Shown: piece by piece, positions 52,911 through 63,990 of the stretch
Position numbering within the stretch: position 1 is the first letter of the stretch
How the letters are laid out: the number at the start of each line of letters is the position of its first letter
From: Shinisaurus crocodilurus
Taxonomy: Eukaryota; Chordata; Lepidosauria; Squamata; Shinisauridae
NCBI GenBank assembly: GCA_021292165.1
Contig: CM037879.1
Location: forward strand, 39,400,339-39,464,338
DNA: 64,000 bases
Direction of reading: 5' to 3'
The notes under the pieces: generated by a model
Database searches by the model: none
Told to the model about the DNA's origin: nothing
The model's input: the letters and a program-made list of their open reading frames with translations, nothing else
Position numbers and translations under genes: made by a program

Positions 52911-54165
52911 ACAAACAAATAATTTTAGTGATCATGTCTAATACCCATGGAGAGCCCTGTCGATCACAAATTTGTCAAATTCCCCCCACCCTTTAAAGCC
53001 ATCTAAGCCCATGGTCAGTTTGTTGCCACATCTTGCGGCAACAAACTCCATATGTTAACTATGCAAGTGATGTGAGAATGTCATTCCTGTTCTAAATCCA
53101 CAGTTGGGCAATGCCTTTATTAGGCCAAAACCAAAATTCCACAAAAATGTGCAAGCTTTCTAGTTCTCCAGAACGCTTCATCAGGCTAGGTGGTTTCTTC
53201 CCCCACCCCCTGCTTTTTGTGCTGCCTAGCCTGATGAAGAGTTCTAGAGAACTCAAAAGTTTGCATATTTTTGTGGAATTTTGATTTTTATTTATTATAT
53301 TTTTAAATCGCCCATCTGGCCGGTTTGATTAGGCCTAATAAAGGTATTGCCAACTGTGGATTTTGGATATTCTTTTTCCTCGACCAGGATGACTATCTTT
53401 GTTTTTTTGTTTTTTTAATAGTCCTGTTCAAGATTCTTAAATCTGATTTTCATCCTTTGCTCCCTGGAGTTAATCAAGGGAGAAACGGCTTCTTTCTCTG
53501 TGACTAGCAAGCAATACATGTCACTTCACTGATCTCTTTATATACATTGCTGGTAATGGCCCTCCATCTCCTGCCCCCCCCTTTGCCAGGCTCTTCTGGC
53601 TTCTGATTTAATTTTGACAGGAGGGACAGACTTTCTAAATAAACCCAACCTATTTAGGTGAATTTCCTAAAGCAAAGCTCTTAGTGTCCAGGGAAAGTGT
53701 AGAGAGCTTTCAAGAACAGAAGCTCTTTTTCCTGTTGCTGCTTCCTTGAGTGCAGGAATACGCTGGAGACCACCCATTCTCCCGCTCTTCTCTCCGGCTG
53801 AGCGATACATCTGCGATGAGTGACGGGTTGCCAAGGGCCTCCAAAGCATTAGTGAATTAGCCTATTTATCCACAAATAGTCCCTTCTTCTGGAGCAGACT
53901 ATAAACTTCAGTCAGAAATCAGAATTCGCAGCTTGGAATCTCAAAGTGGATACAGTATCACTTGATGCAAACTATTTACCCTTTAACTCCTTTTAACCAA
54001 TACCGGCCCTGGACATCCTGTGTGTGAGTCTTAAAATCCAAGCAGCATCTTTCCCTGGATGCCCCCCCAAAATAAATTATAATGGTAAATCAAATAAGTG
54101 ACAATTTGTCATCCTGTCACCATCTTTTCGCATCTTCGATTCATTAGGAAGCTGTTCCTATTTCT
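52911..54165. other. Intron 1, nothing recognised except an inverted pair
   Basis: Between 53140 and 53290, GTGCAAGCTTTCTAGTTCTC and GAACTCAAAAGTTTGCAT form a loose inverted repeat around CCTGATGAAG, like an old foldback element. Confidence 0.4.
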
Positions 54166-54169
54166 GGGT

Positions 54170-54912
54170 GGGGTCTGACCTTGCTATATGATTCATGATT
54201 GCTGCAACACGCTTTATGTGGGTCTGCCCTTGAAGGTGACTTGGAAGCTTCAGCCAATGCAGAAAGCGGATTTGTGCCTTCTGATAGGTGTTGGAAGGCT
54301 TGACCATATTCAGCCAGTACTATGCCAGTTGCACTGGTTACCAGTTTGCCCCCATGCCAAATTCAAGGTGCTGGTTTGAACCTTGAAAGCATTGCATGGT
54401 ATGGGATCCTCATATGTCTGAGCGTGGAAAGCTAAGCAGGGTCAGGCCTGGTTATTACTTGGATGGGAGACCCCTCCTCGAGTTTCCTGCACTGAGCAGG
54501 GGGTTGGACTCGATAGCCTTGTAGACCCCATCCAACTCTATGATCTATGAATCTATGAATATCTCAAGGATGATCTCCCCATATGGGTCAACTCACCTGC
54601 TCAGGTCCATCAACAGGTTTGATTGTCTGTACCATCTTTATTTGCAGCAAGTAAGAATAGTGACATCTTGGAGTAGGGCTTCCACAGCAGCTGCTCGAAA
54701 GCTGCAAAACCTCCTTGCCAGTAGAGTTTAGGCCAATTATGTCTTTGCTTTCTTTCCATAAGGGCTCCAAGACCTACCGTATCTCTTTAGGTTGGCTTTT
54801 GGCTGAAGTTTTTCTGTGGCTCTTTAGATCTGATTATTGGATTTTGTTTGTATTTTGTATTGGCTGCAGCTCCTTGTTGATTGTAAGATCCAGGCGTGTT
54901 GCTGTGTAATGC
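54170..54912 (+). pseudogene. L2-like LINE ORF2 C-terminus with nested 5S-SINE
   Basis: At 54188-54379 the frame reads C-N-T-L-Y-V-G-L-P and later L-H-W-L-P, the same words as in the 34479 remnant. After the SINE (54416-54562) the LINE continues to a 3' UTR. Frameshifts and stops throughout. Confidence 0.78.
54416..54562 (+). repeat. 5S rRNA-derived SINE, copy 5 (5' truncated)
   Basis: It starts at GTCTGAGCGTGGAAAGCTAA, lacks the first ~30 bases of the 5S part, and ends ATGATCTATGAATCTATGA. Confidence 0.85.
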
Positions 54913-54914
54913 GT

Positions 54915-55435
54915 GATAACTGGCCCTTCTATGAGTAAATGGGGTGCATGCTTAAATTCACTTAAAATGGATTAGTTATCATCTCATACTTACAACCAGG
55001 GTGGTAAAAGAATGGCAAAAGGGTGGACAATTCCAAACCAGGAATACCCTGGTTCAAATCTTGCATCATACACAAAAGCCAGTTGATGGAATGCACAGGC
55101 AAAGAAAGCATCCATCCGTGCAGGGCTTAGCACAGTCTGGCATTTCACTGAAAATGTGTTTTACGCATGCACCAGTGCCTTTGCATTCAAGCAGGCTCAG
55201 ACTGTAGGCTAGAGGGGAGCACACACTGGTATGCTCATGGTATGCAAGACAGGTTTGATGCATGGGTAGAAACATTAAAAATTAAACAAGATGGCCAGCC
55301 ACATACAACCCGGAGCAGGTAAGTGCTTCATCCATTTTCTGCAACTCACATAAATCAAGTCTCATTAGATGACTTTATGGGAGGCAAAGAGATGATGAGT
55401 TGTCTAGGGTCATACTACTGCCCTACCTTGCAGGG
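54915..55435. other. Intron 1, nothing recognised
   Basis: No supported repeat or exon. Confidence 0.4.
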
Positions 55436-55436
55436 T

Positions 55437-55629
55437 TCATAGATTGCAGGGTTCATAGATTGCAGGGTTCATAGATCATAGATTTCAGAGATCACAAGGC
55501 CATCGAGTCCAACCCCCTGCTCAATGCAGGAAACTAGAGGAGGGGTCTCCCATCCAAGGAATAACCAGGCCTGACCCTGCTTAGCTTAGCCTGCTCAGAC
55601 AAGCGGAGCCAGCGTGAGCCACAGGCCTG
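55437..55629 (-). repeat. 5S rRNA-derived SINE, copy 6
   Basis: Reverse copy. The tail unit AGGGTTCATAGATTGC is tandemly repeated at 55432-55475, then the CR1-like and 5S parts run to GCCACAGGCCTG. Confidence 0.85.
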
Positions 55630-57340
55630 TATATTGTTGCAAGGATTCCAGAGATAATATGTGAAGCATTCTGTACACTTTAAAAGACTGTAGATGAAGT
55701 TTATTATATATTATTATTTCAAGTCAGTGCGGGTGACTTGACTGGGTATGGAATCAGATTTGTCAACTACTTGAGACTATGAGATGTAATTGTGTAGCCA
55801 CACAGAACAAGCAGTGATAGTTATTTAATCTAGACGGAGGGAGTCAGTGTGTGATCTTCCATAGGTGCCCTCAGTCACTCATTAGCCTGCTGCAAGATGT
55901 TTGGAAAAGCTATTCCAACTTCTCTCTCTCTCTCTCTCTTTCCTTAAATGGGAAATATTAGACAAATGTTCTGAAACTTCTAGTGGAATAAAAATCTAGG
56001 TTCCTCCATTAGCAGTTGGCACTCAAAAGTTTCTGGTTTAGACATAGGTAAGGAAATTGCTCATGCTTTATTCCTTGAAAAGAATAAAAACTGGAGAAAA
56101 GTTGTTCTGCGTGGGCAAAATTAAATTGCATCTGGACCTCTACCTGTGTGAAGTTCTCTAACATATGCTGGGCCCACCATGTAAGTAGGATTTAAACCAA
56201 TGTTCAGTCCCATCCTCTAGCCAAGTTTACTCAGAAGTAAGTCCCACTAACTCCTTTGTGTGTTTAGGATTACAGGCTATGGCTATAATCCGAAATGCAT
56301 TTGGGAGGAAGTACGGTAAGTTTGATTGCACTTGGTAGAACTTACTTTTGAGTAACCACGCTTAGGATCCCAGTAGGTCTCACCAAAGGGAACGGGTCCT
56401 GCTTCTATTTAATATTTAGGCCTCAGTTATATGTGTGCCCTGCGGTTTTGGGCGGCTGATTGGCATGTAAGCACATGGCAGGCTGTTCTACGTGGCAAAT
56501 AGATTGTGTCACAGTAGCTCACCATACAGAGGTTTTACGGTAGATTCCCACAGAGGGGATTTCAACTATGCCGCTGTTCTGTATTTTGCTTTGGCATAGC
56601 TGAAACTAGTGGAACTAGGTGTGGGAAGATGTGTCACATGGGCACTAGCCACCTGGAGCTGCTGCCATACGTTTATAGGTGCCAAGTTAAAACTCCCCTC
56701 TCCTCCCAGGGTTCATAATGGTTTTGAATATGCTCCTAGTTGGCTCTCTGCTGTTGGAAAATGTTGTTCCCTATATTTGTTAACTCTTTTTATTCTTTAA
56801 AACATGAGTTGTAAGGCACCTTGAAAATATTTTCTTGAAAGGTGGGGTAATTTTTTAAAACAAAATTTATTTATTTATTTTAAATGTTTTGAATATATTT
56901 CAAGCCCTACTTCCCCTGGCAGTAGGATTATGATGGTTTGGTGCTTGAGGCAAAGGATAAGATGGTGCCCTCACCCCATTCCATTTACAAAAGCCGACCG
57001 GGCTGACAGAATCCCACACTGGCAATGGGACAGCCTCGTCCACATTGTCTTGAGGGTAGCAGGCTAGCTGGAGGTGGCATGGCAGGTCACATGGCACACA
57101 CAGCTCTGTCTTTCAACACTTCATCCCCCAGTACCTGCTACCTGAGGCAACTGCATCACCCTACCCTGAGATGTGAACGCCCAGAAAAAAACCTGGACAA
57201 ATCAGGGAAAAAATGTTTTTCCCCTGGAAAAAAACATTTTTTCCTGAATTTTTCGGGGGAGAAATGGGGGGGGGGGACTTTTTTTCTGAATTTTTCCAGT
57301 TTTTTTGGGGGGGGGAGACTTCACATCTATAAACCTCATG
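55630..57340. other. Intron 1: short repeats and unique DNA
   Basis: Small 9116-family repeats lie at about 56200-56275 and 56320-56378. From 57185 to 57320 two purine/T-rich GGGGGG-TTTTT blocks are locally inverted (CCCCTGGAAAAAAACA and complement-like TTTTTCGGGGG). No exon. Confidence 0.4.
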
Positions 57341-57344
57341 GTAG

Positions 57345-57720
57345 GACCAGCCCTGTTAGACTGGCATGCTTCTGTGGGTCCAACCCATCATCAAAACATA
57401 AATACCCAGTACCAACACAGTAAGATAAAAATACACATTGCAGGGGCTAAAAACAACCAGCAAGCAGGGACTAAGATGGCAAGATCTTATAGGCCTGGGA
57501 GAACAAGGAAATCTTAGCCAGGCACGAAAAGGACAACAATGTGGGTGCCAGGCGAAATTCCCTAGGGAGAGCATTCCTAAATTGGGGTGTCACCACCAAA
57601 AAGGCCATAAGATGCACCAGGATGTCCACTCCACGTAGGTCCTCTATTGCCTCCAAACTATAACTTCCTGGGAAATCATCTCGGCTCACAATGGCTGAGT
57701 TGATTGATTCCATGCCAATG
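57345..57720 (-). pseudogene. L2-like LINE ORF2 C-terminus, antisense
   Basis: The minus strand from 57713 reads, in order, D-D-F-P-G-S-Y, then F-R-N-A-L-P-R-E-F, then I-S-L-F-S-Q-A-Y. These correspond to the usual L-W-N-x-L-P and D-L-F-R-x-A-Y words. Degenerate. Confidence 0.65.
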
Positions 57721-57765
57721 AAGGTATGAATGTAGAATGTTGAAGATAAAGGCAGAGGTAGAGGA

Positions 57766-57930
57766 AGTAAGAGCTAAAGCTCAGTTGCCAACCTCATGCT
57801 TTACATCCAGGGGGCCTCAGGTTCATTCCCCGACATCTTCAATCAAAAATAATTTCAGGGAGCAGGTCTGGAAAAGACTCCTGCCTGCTCTTAGCCAGCC
57901 TTTCTCCTGATATGCTGTATGAGAGTATTT
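57766..57930 (+). repeat. tRNA-derived SINE (second family), diverged
   Basis: AGCTAAAGCTCAGTTGCCAA head, CCTCAGGTTCATTCCCCGAC box B region, and a CTCCTGCCTGCTCTTAGCCA body. Confidence 0.7.
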
Positions 57931-58104
57931 TATGGGAGGGAGCATTGAAACATCCAACACCCCCTCCCTTCCTCAGCTTGCATTTTTAAATGGTACAGCC
58001 CAGCAACCTCCTCCTCTGTTTCAGATCTTACTAGGGACTTGGTGTGGCAACCCTATATAGGGTTGTGCCCTTAAGAGTCTTATCATCCAACTAAAGAAAT
58101 CTAA

Positions 58105-58205
58105 AAGTGCAATCCTATGCAAGTTTAGACAGAAAAAAGGCCTAGAACCCCCATGCTGGGAGTTGTAGGCCTTTTTTCTGTCTAAACTTGCATAGGACTG
58201 TGCCC
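58105..58205. mobile_element. Harbinger-like MITE
   Basis: AAGTGCAATCCTATGCAAG to CTTGCATAGGACTGTGCCC, flanked by TAA (58102-58104 and 58206-58208). Shortened centre. Confidence 0.85.
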
Positions 58206-58209
58206 TAAA

Positions 58210-59150
58210 TTGATCAATCAATTAAAATTTGGTCGATGACATTTGCTTATAAATAAAACAGTTGTTCTGAAGAATTTGTGTATTCATTCATTCTATTTAT
58301 ATCTTGCCAAATGCTTTTTTTAAAAAAATGCACAGGAAAAAAAGCATACTCCATTTTTAGAACATTAACGAGCTACCATTACCTTAAAAAACAACAAGAA
58401 CAGACCGCCAGAACATTTTGCAGGCAGTCTGCAACTCGGACTTAAAACAAATTACTTTGTACATATTTGCAGAGTGCAATGTTCCTATTTCGGGCCTCCT
58501 TCCCCTGGTGCCGTTGTCATTTCTAACTGGCACCAAACACAACTCTCCCTACCCAATGCTCTTTTGAGGGGCAAGGAAGGCAGGCTCCTGGCAACTGAAC
58601 AGCAAGGTAGCTACTTGGATTTGAGGGGGGGGGGGAAATAAAAATCAGTTGCCCTGATTAATTAGGGCCACCTCTGAAATTGAGTGTAAGCTTTTCATCA
58701 GCTAAGCATTCATTAACATGTACTGTACACAGAACATTTTGAAAGGGTGCAATTTAAAAATACAAAAACAACCTAAGCTGACTGTGACAAGAGACAGGAT
58801 AAGATAGGAAAGGGCTGAGACAGCAAAAGAACAAGGTTGTGATCTTACAGGCCACACTTCAAGCTGTCAGCTGGAAGAGATTTACAAGGGAAAATGCCCG
58901 TCTCTAGGGTTAGATCTGTGCCCAAGGGAAGACCCACTTCCACTGAAAGTAAGGCTCGTGAGCATACTCACTTTGAAAAAGTCCAGGATGGCATATCTCC
59001 TAAGGGTAGGTAGTCAGCAGGGCAGAATCAGTGTGTTAGATGTCATGCTTGGAATGAAAATAATATTGGGATACTTCACAGGCAGTATCTGCCTGTTGAT
59101 ACAAGACATTCTTCCTGGGGCTGTGATACACAGGCCTTGGCAGTTGGCAT
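58210..59150. other. Intron 1, nothing recognised
   Basis: Unique-looking; no exon. Confidence 0.4.
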
Positions 59151-59154
59151 ACAC

Positions 59155-59280
59155 AAAGTACATGTTTAGACAGAAAAAAGACTACAACTCCCAGCATGCC
59201 TAAGCTAGCCATGGTGGCTGGGACATGCTGGGAGTTATAGGCCATTTTTTTTCTGTCTAAACATACATAGGGTTGCACCT
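59155..59280. mobile_element. Harbinger-like MITE
   Basis: Arms CATGTTTAGACAGAAAAAAG and TTTCTGTCTAAACATACATA; centre CTACAACTCCCAGCATGCC. The left terminus is degraded. Confidence 0.82.
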
Positions 59281-59469
59281 TAATATGTACACAGCGGGGC
59301 TTTTAAAAGCCCTCTTAAAGACCCCACCATTTTTTGTGCCACGTGTTGATGCATCTGTCTTGAAGAGCCCAGATGTGCCAAATCAAGCAAGCAGGACAGA
59401 TCAGAAGAAATATCCAAAGGGAAAAGAAGAGGACATTGAGCAGGGGAAGAGTTCAGCTGCTGACAGCCT

Positions 59470-60200
59470 TTCTTGGTGATGCACTAGAGAAGGCTTCTAT
59501 TTAAGAAAAGACTTTTCCCCTTAGGATGACAACCGTCTGTATGTCTTTGCCTTGCAGGGCATTGCGAGTTGTTTGTGACATGGCCGCCCCCTGCAACGTC
59601 CCATATCAAGTGGGCTCCAGCCATTGTGATGGGCAGGTGCAGATCAAAATGGAAATGTAGCTTAGTCGGGAATGCAGAGGAGTGGTGGAGAGTTGCTCAT
59701 TAAAGTTGATTCAATAATGAGAGGCATTTGAGAAAGGGAGGGATCTGGGTCACTGATTTATTGTATCCGACGAATTAGCTGCCCCGCTAATTGCTTTGCA
59801 GTTGCTCTCTGTCAAACACAGTAGCTGATGGCCTGCCCATCTCTTTACCCCACCTTGCAGTGTGTGGTTGTTTTCCTTTTGGGGTGGGGGGAGGGGTCAC
59901 CTTTCATACAGCTATGGAGACAAACAGGCATATTTGTAGATTGCTCCCCCCCCCCCCCCCCCAGTCTGGGGAAGAAGACAGAAATCCTTTCCTTGGTAAC
60001 TGCAGTAGCTTAGCTGTTAATTTCAAACAATGGTTCCGATTGTAAAGAGACAATGGCGATGTTTGATTTACTGTAATCAAGCATAATTATAAGCCTTGTG
60101 TGCCGGCACAAAGGCTCAGCCGGGTCGTAAATGGCTCATCTTAAGCGATTGTTCTCATGTTGTTGGAGCCAACTGGAAGGAAAGAGACTGAAACGGGGCA
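59470..60200. promoter_or_regulatory. Candidate intronic conserved noncoding region
   Basis: A 700-bp block nearly free of repeats, except a C run at 59947-59962. It carries several homeodomain-like words (CGAATTAGCTGCCCCGCTAATTGC split across 59770-59795, CTGTAATCAAGCATAATTATAAG near 60070-60095) and retained CpGs. No open frame matches PKDCC. It looks like an enhancer cluster; conservation not tested. Confidence 0.42.
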
Positions 60201-60689
60201 AGGGACAAAGCGTGGTATATTTCTGTTATGGTATATACTGCTCACCTGGTAGAACTCTCTCCAGGTGGGGATCTGCCCAGCCATCTCCCTTCTGACTTTT
60301 CATCAGCCGGAGAAGATTTTATCAGAGGTTTCTTCCCTGCATGTTGATAAAACGGCTTCTAATCATCTGTTCCTAGGAATTGGATTTGGCAACTCTACAC
60401 AGTCAAGATGTATGCAATACATCTGGAATTTTCCTGCTGTTTTTTTTTTAATTGAAACAGTGATTTTAAGTTGTGATCATTTCTAATTTTTTTGTGTGTT
60501 TTTTCTTGGTGTGGTGTTTTGTGTGGTAAGCTACCGTTGGGCACAATATGGTAGAAAAGCAGCTAATAAATAGGATGAATGTGTCTGTCTTTCTAATCTA
60601 TCAACACACACACAGCCCAATCCAGCCATGGTTAGACACTTTTAAAAGGATGCAATCCTTTACAGACATCTAGGAGTTATATTATATAC

Positions 60690-60860
60690 AGGCCTGTGGC
60701 TTACGCTGGCTCAGCTTGTCTGAGCGTGGAAAGCTAAGCAGGGTCAAGCCTGGTTATTACTTGGATGGGGGACCCCTCCTCTAGTTTCCTGCATTGAGCA
60801 GGGGGTTGGACTCGATAGTCTTGTAGGCTCCTTCCAACTCTGTGATCTATGAAATCTATA
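60690..60860 (+). repeat. 5S rRNA-derived SINE, copy 7
   Basis: Near-complete: GGCCTGTGGCTTACGCTGGC start, AGCTAAGCAGGGTC box A region, and CCAACTCTGTGATCTATGA tail. Confidence 0.88.
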
Positions 60861-60982
60861 TTAAATGCAATGGGACAATTTCTGAGTAAGCATGCATACA
60901 ATCACACTGTTGGTTCCATTGATTTCATTAGGATTTAAGCACAGGCTTAATATTTCAACTGAAATAAAAAAACACTACGTAA

Positions 60983-61106
60983 GGTGTAATCCTATGCAAG
61001 TTTAGACAGAAAGGAATACAGCTCTCAGCATGCCCCAGCCAGCTGGCTGGGGCATGCTGGGAGTTGTAGTCCTTTTTTCTGTCTAAACTTGCATAGGATT
61101 GTGCCC
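60983..61106. mobile_element. Harbinger-like MITE
   Basis: GGTGTAATCCTATGCAAG to CTTGCATAGGATTGTGCCC, bordered by TAA on the left and TTA on the right. Centre GCCCCAGCCAGCTGGCTGGG. Confidence 0.85.
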
Positions 61107-61314
61107 TTAAACGATTTAGCAGTAGCTGGATCCTGCCCCGTACGATTTACACATACAAGCATGGCCATAATAACCCCATTCTCTGATTATCTTTCAACTC
61201 TTCTTCTAATTATCTCTTCATCATGTATGATGAAGAGTGAAAAGGTTGTGCATAGATTGAAACCAAGTTTTGGAATGCTGAAAAAATCAGTGAGATATGA
61301 TTTCACTGGGCACA

Positions 61315-61385
61315 CTTACCTGGGAATGAGCCCCATTGAACCTAGTGGAATTTACTTCTGAGTAAACATGGTTAGGATTGCGCTG
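61315..61385. repeat. Short GAGTAAACATG repeat
   Basis: TACCTGGGAATGAGCCCCAT and ACTTCTGAGTAAACATGGTT, ending TAGGATTGCGCTG. Family of 9116-9180. Confidence 0.55.
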
Positions 61386-61482
61386 TTGAGCAGCCACACT
61401 ATGCTCATGGTTGTAGCTCCAGTTAGCAGTCTATGCGAACTAGATATAATAGAGTATACTCCCTCTCTCTGCTCCCTTCTTC

Positions 61483-62006
61483 GCCAACTTCAGTGGACCG
61501 GTCATGTTGTTAGAATGCCTGACTGCCGTCTCCCAAAGCAGTTACTTTATTCCCAACTCAAGGATGGAAAGCGGAATATTGGTGGTCAATATAAGAGGTT
61601 TAAAGATGTTCTTAAGGCTAATCTAAAAAAAATGCAATATAAACATCAAAAACTGGGAAGCTCTGGCCCATGAACGATCTAACTGGAGGTTGGCCTTTCA
61701 CAAAGGTTCTATGGACTTTGAAGAAGCCCGAGTGCAAGGTGAAAGGGAGAAACGTGCTAAGCGAAAAGCACGTCAAATGAATCCTTTACAGGACCATCTT
61801 CCATCTGGTAACCTGTGTCCTCACTGTGGGAAGCTGTGTGGATCTAGAATTGGCCTCCACAGTCACTTACGGACCCATCACTAGAGTCTACACAATTTTC
61901 TTTAGAATTTTCCTCCTTTTAAAATCTCCTTTTTGTAAAAAAATTTTTTTAAAAAATCCTGGAAGACAATCTTACTCGGTCACGAGTGATCACCTGACTG
62001 ACTGAG
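61483..62006 (+). pseudogene. Non-LTR retrotransposon ORF2 C-terminus with zinc finger
   Basis: A 5'-truncated insertion bounded by a direct repeat of about 33 bp (61449-61482 and 62007-62040, both beginning TAGAGTATACTCCCTC). The first frame reads W-T-G-H-V-V-R-M-P-D, then G-G-Q-Y-K-R-F-K-D. A second frame, after a shift near 61680, runs to 61884 and ends with a C-P-H-C-G-K-L-C finger and S-H-L-R-T-H. The 3' UTR has a T/A-rich stretch and TCTTACTCGGTCACGAGTGA. Clade not assigned with confidence. Dead copy. Confidence 0.8.
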
Positions 62007-62109
62007 TAGAGTATACTCCCTCCTCTCTGCTCCCTTCTTCCATGTTACTGGAGCACAAAATGTATGAGTATAGAATACATCTAGCCAAAGGAGAAATAAT
62101 ATATTTTTC

Positions 62110-63155
62110 ATAGTGATGGGTAAGGTGCTTGAGTGTGTGGTGGCCGATCAGATTAGGGCACTCTTGGATGAAACTGATTTTCTGGATCTGTTTCAGCTGG
62201 GGCTTAGGCCTGGGTCTTGCAATGGAACTGCCTTGGGCACCCTGCTAGTCGACCTATGCTGGGAGAGAGAACAGGGGGAGTGTGACCCTGTTGGCTCTCT
62301 TGGACCCCTCCATGGCCTTTGATACCATGGTATTCCTTTTGAGAGGTTGTCTGCATTCAGTTGTTCTGCACACATCGGGATGACTGTTTCCAGAAAGTGG
62401 TGCTGGGGTGGTTTCTGCTCAGCCCTGTGGCAGTTCTATTTAAGGTCCCGCAGGCTTCTATCTTAACTAGCATAGGAGATAAGATAACATCTACATGAAA
62501 TCACAGAGAGAGGTCATCCAGAGATTTAGAATTGACTAGAACAGGATGTTATGATCATATTACGCCAGGATTGCATCCTCTGTCTTCCTGTTCATTTCCA
62601 GGCCCAATTCAAAGTGCTGGTTTTAACTTGTAAAGCTTGGGACCACAATACCTGAAAGAGTGTCTCTTCCTATCTGAGCCCTGAGATTGTCCACAGGGGC
62701 CCTGCTCCTAGTGCCTTGTATGCTGAGATACAGTGGGTAGCCTCAAGAGAAAGGGCCTTCGCAGCAGCAGCTCCCCCAGATTACAGAATTTTATTGATTA
62801 ATTGATTTATAAATAAAGGGAATGCCATCCCTCAAGTGGTCCTCTTGGTGTCTACTTTCAAGTCATTTTTCAAGTCTTAAGCAAAGACCTCTCATAGGCC
62901 TTTTAACTTTTGAATATTTTTATTGCCCTGGTGTGTGTTAAGTTGGTTTTAACTCTGCAAAAATCTTTTTAGATCTCTGTTTAATGCTTGTTATGATTTT
63001 AGTCTCTGCTATGTTTTTATTTGATGGTTTAATTGTGCGGATTGGTTTTGAACTTTGGAATAGTTTTTATTATATCCTGTATGTTAACCTGAGAACAATT
63101 GTTATAGGGTGACTAATAAATTTAATGAATTTAATGAAAGAATGAATAAATAAAC
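62110..63155 (+). pseudogene. L2-like LINE fragment with internal deletion
   Basis: It opens with M-G-K-V-L-E-C-V-V-A-D-Q-I (62113), a known RT N-terminal pattern, then F-Q-L-G-L-R-P-G. It breaks near 62320. Later parts match the C-terminal region (GCCTCAAGAGAAAGGGCCTT) and the 3' UTR, ending in a TTAATGAA/AATAAAT tail near 63150. Confidence 0.75.
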
Positions 63156-63159
63156 CTCC

Positions 63160-63990
63160 TAAGGCTACCATCCTATGCACTCTAACTTGGGAATACTATT
63201 CAAGTCCGATTTACTTCTGAGTAAACATAAATAAGATTGCAGCCTAATAGCCCAAGGCTAAACACATATGCCGGGAAGTAAGTAGAACTCAGTGGCTTTA
63301 CTTCTGAGTAAACATATTTAGGATTCAGATTCTAAGAAACGGTATCTATTTTTTTAAAAAAGTGAATCTAATTTAAAATATGGGTTCACAAGTCATATGC
63401 AGAGAAGTCTCTCGTAAACTAGTATATATTTTTTTAAGATGGTAAGTCTGAGGATAAGCCACTGTCTTTATTTAAAAAAACCCAAACACATTGTATAGTG
63501 TCTAGCTTTTATTGGGCACTTGATAAATAAATATTGGTTTAAAACGGTATTGAAAAATCCTACTACAATGATAAAGAATGTATTCATGAACGTTTATAGC
63601 ACAGTTTGTAGCTTTATATGTATATATTCATAATGTTATGCCAAGTCATTTAACCTGATTGGGACAATGTTATAAATATGTGAAACTAGAATTCGGCATT
63701 TATTTATTTTTAAAAGAAAAAAAAATCCTTCGGTTAAAAACTCTAGATCAGAATTTGAGCTCTTAGTGAAGGTGCAGTCATCAAGTCACTGGGACTACTC
63801 CAGACTTAAAGACCTGGATGTAGTGAATTGGAAATTTGCTGGAATGAGTGGTTTTGCATTATCTTATCTGCTCTTGATATAGAGAGTTATTATATTGGAC
63901 ATTGAGAATGAGAGAGAATAACAGTGAAACTGCATGTCATGTTAAAGTCATTGCCTGCAGCTACATCTTTTAAAAACTTTTCTCCCCCCA
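63160..63990. other. Intron 1: short repeats and AT-rich DNA
   Basis: Two 9116-family repeats lie at about 63160-63325 (TTACTTCTGAGTAAACATA twice). The remainder is AT-rich with no exon. Confidence 0.45.

Noticed and set aside
59521..59640. CTTGCAG|GGCATTGCGAG as PKDCC exon 2 acceptor
   Set aside because: The downstream translation does not resemble the kinase domain in any phase.
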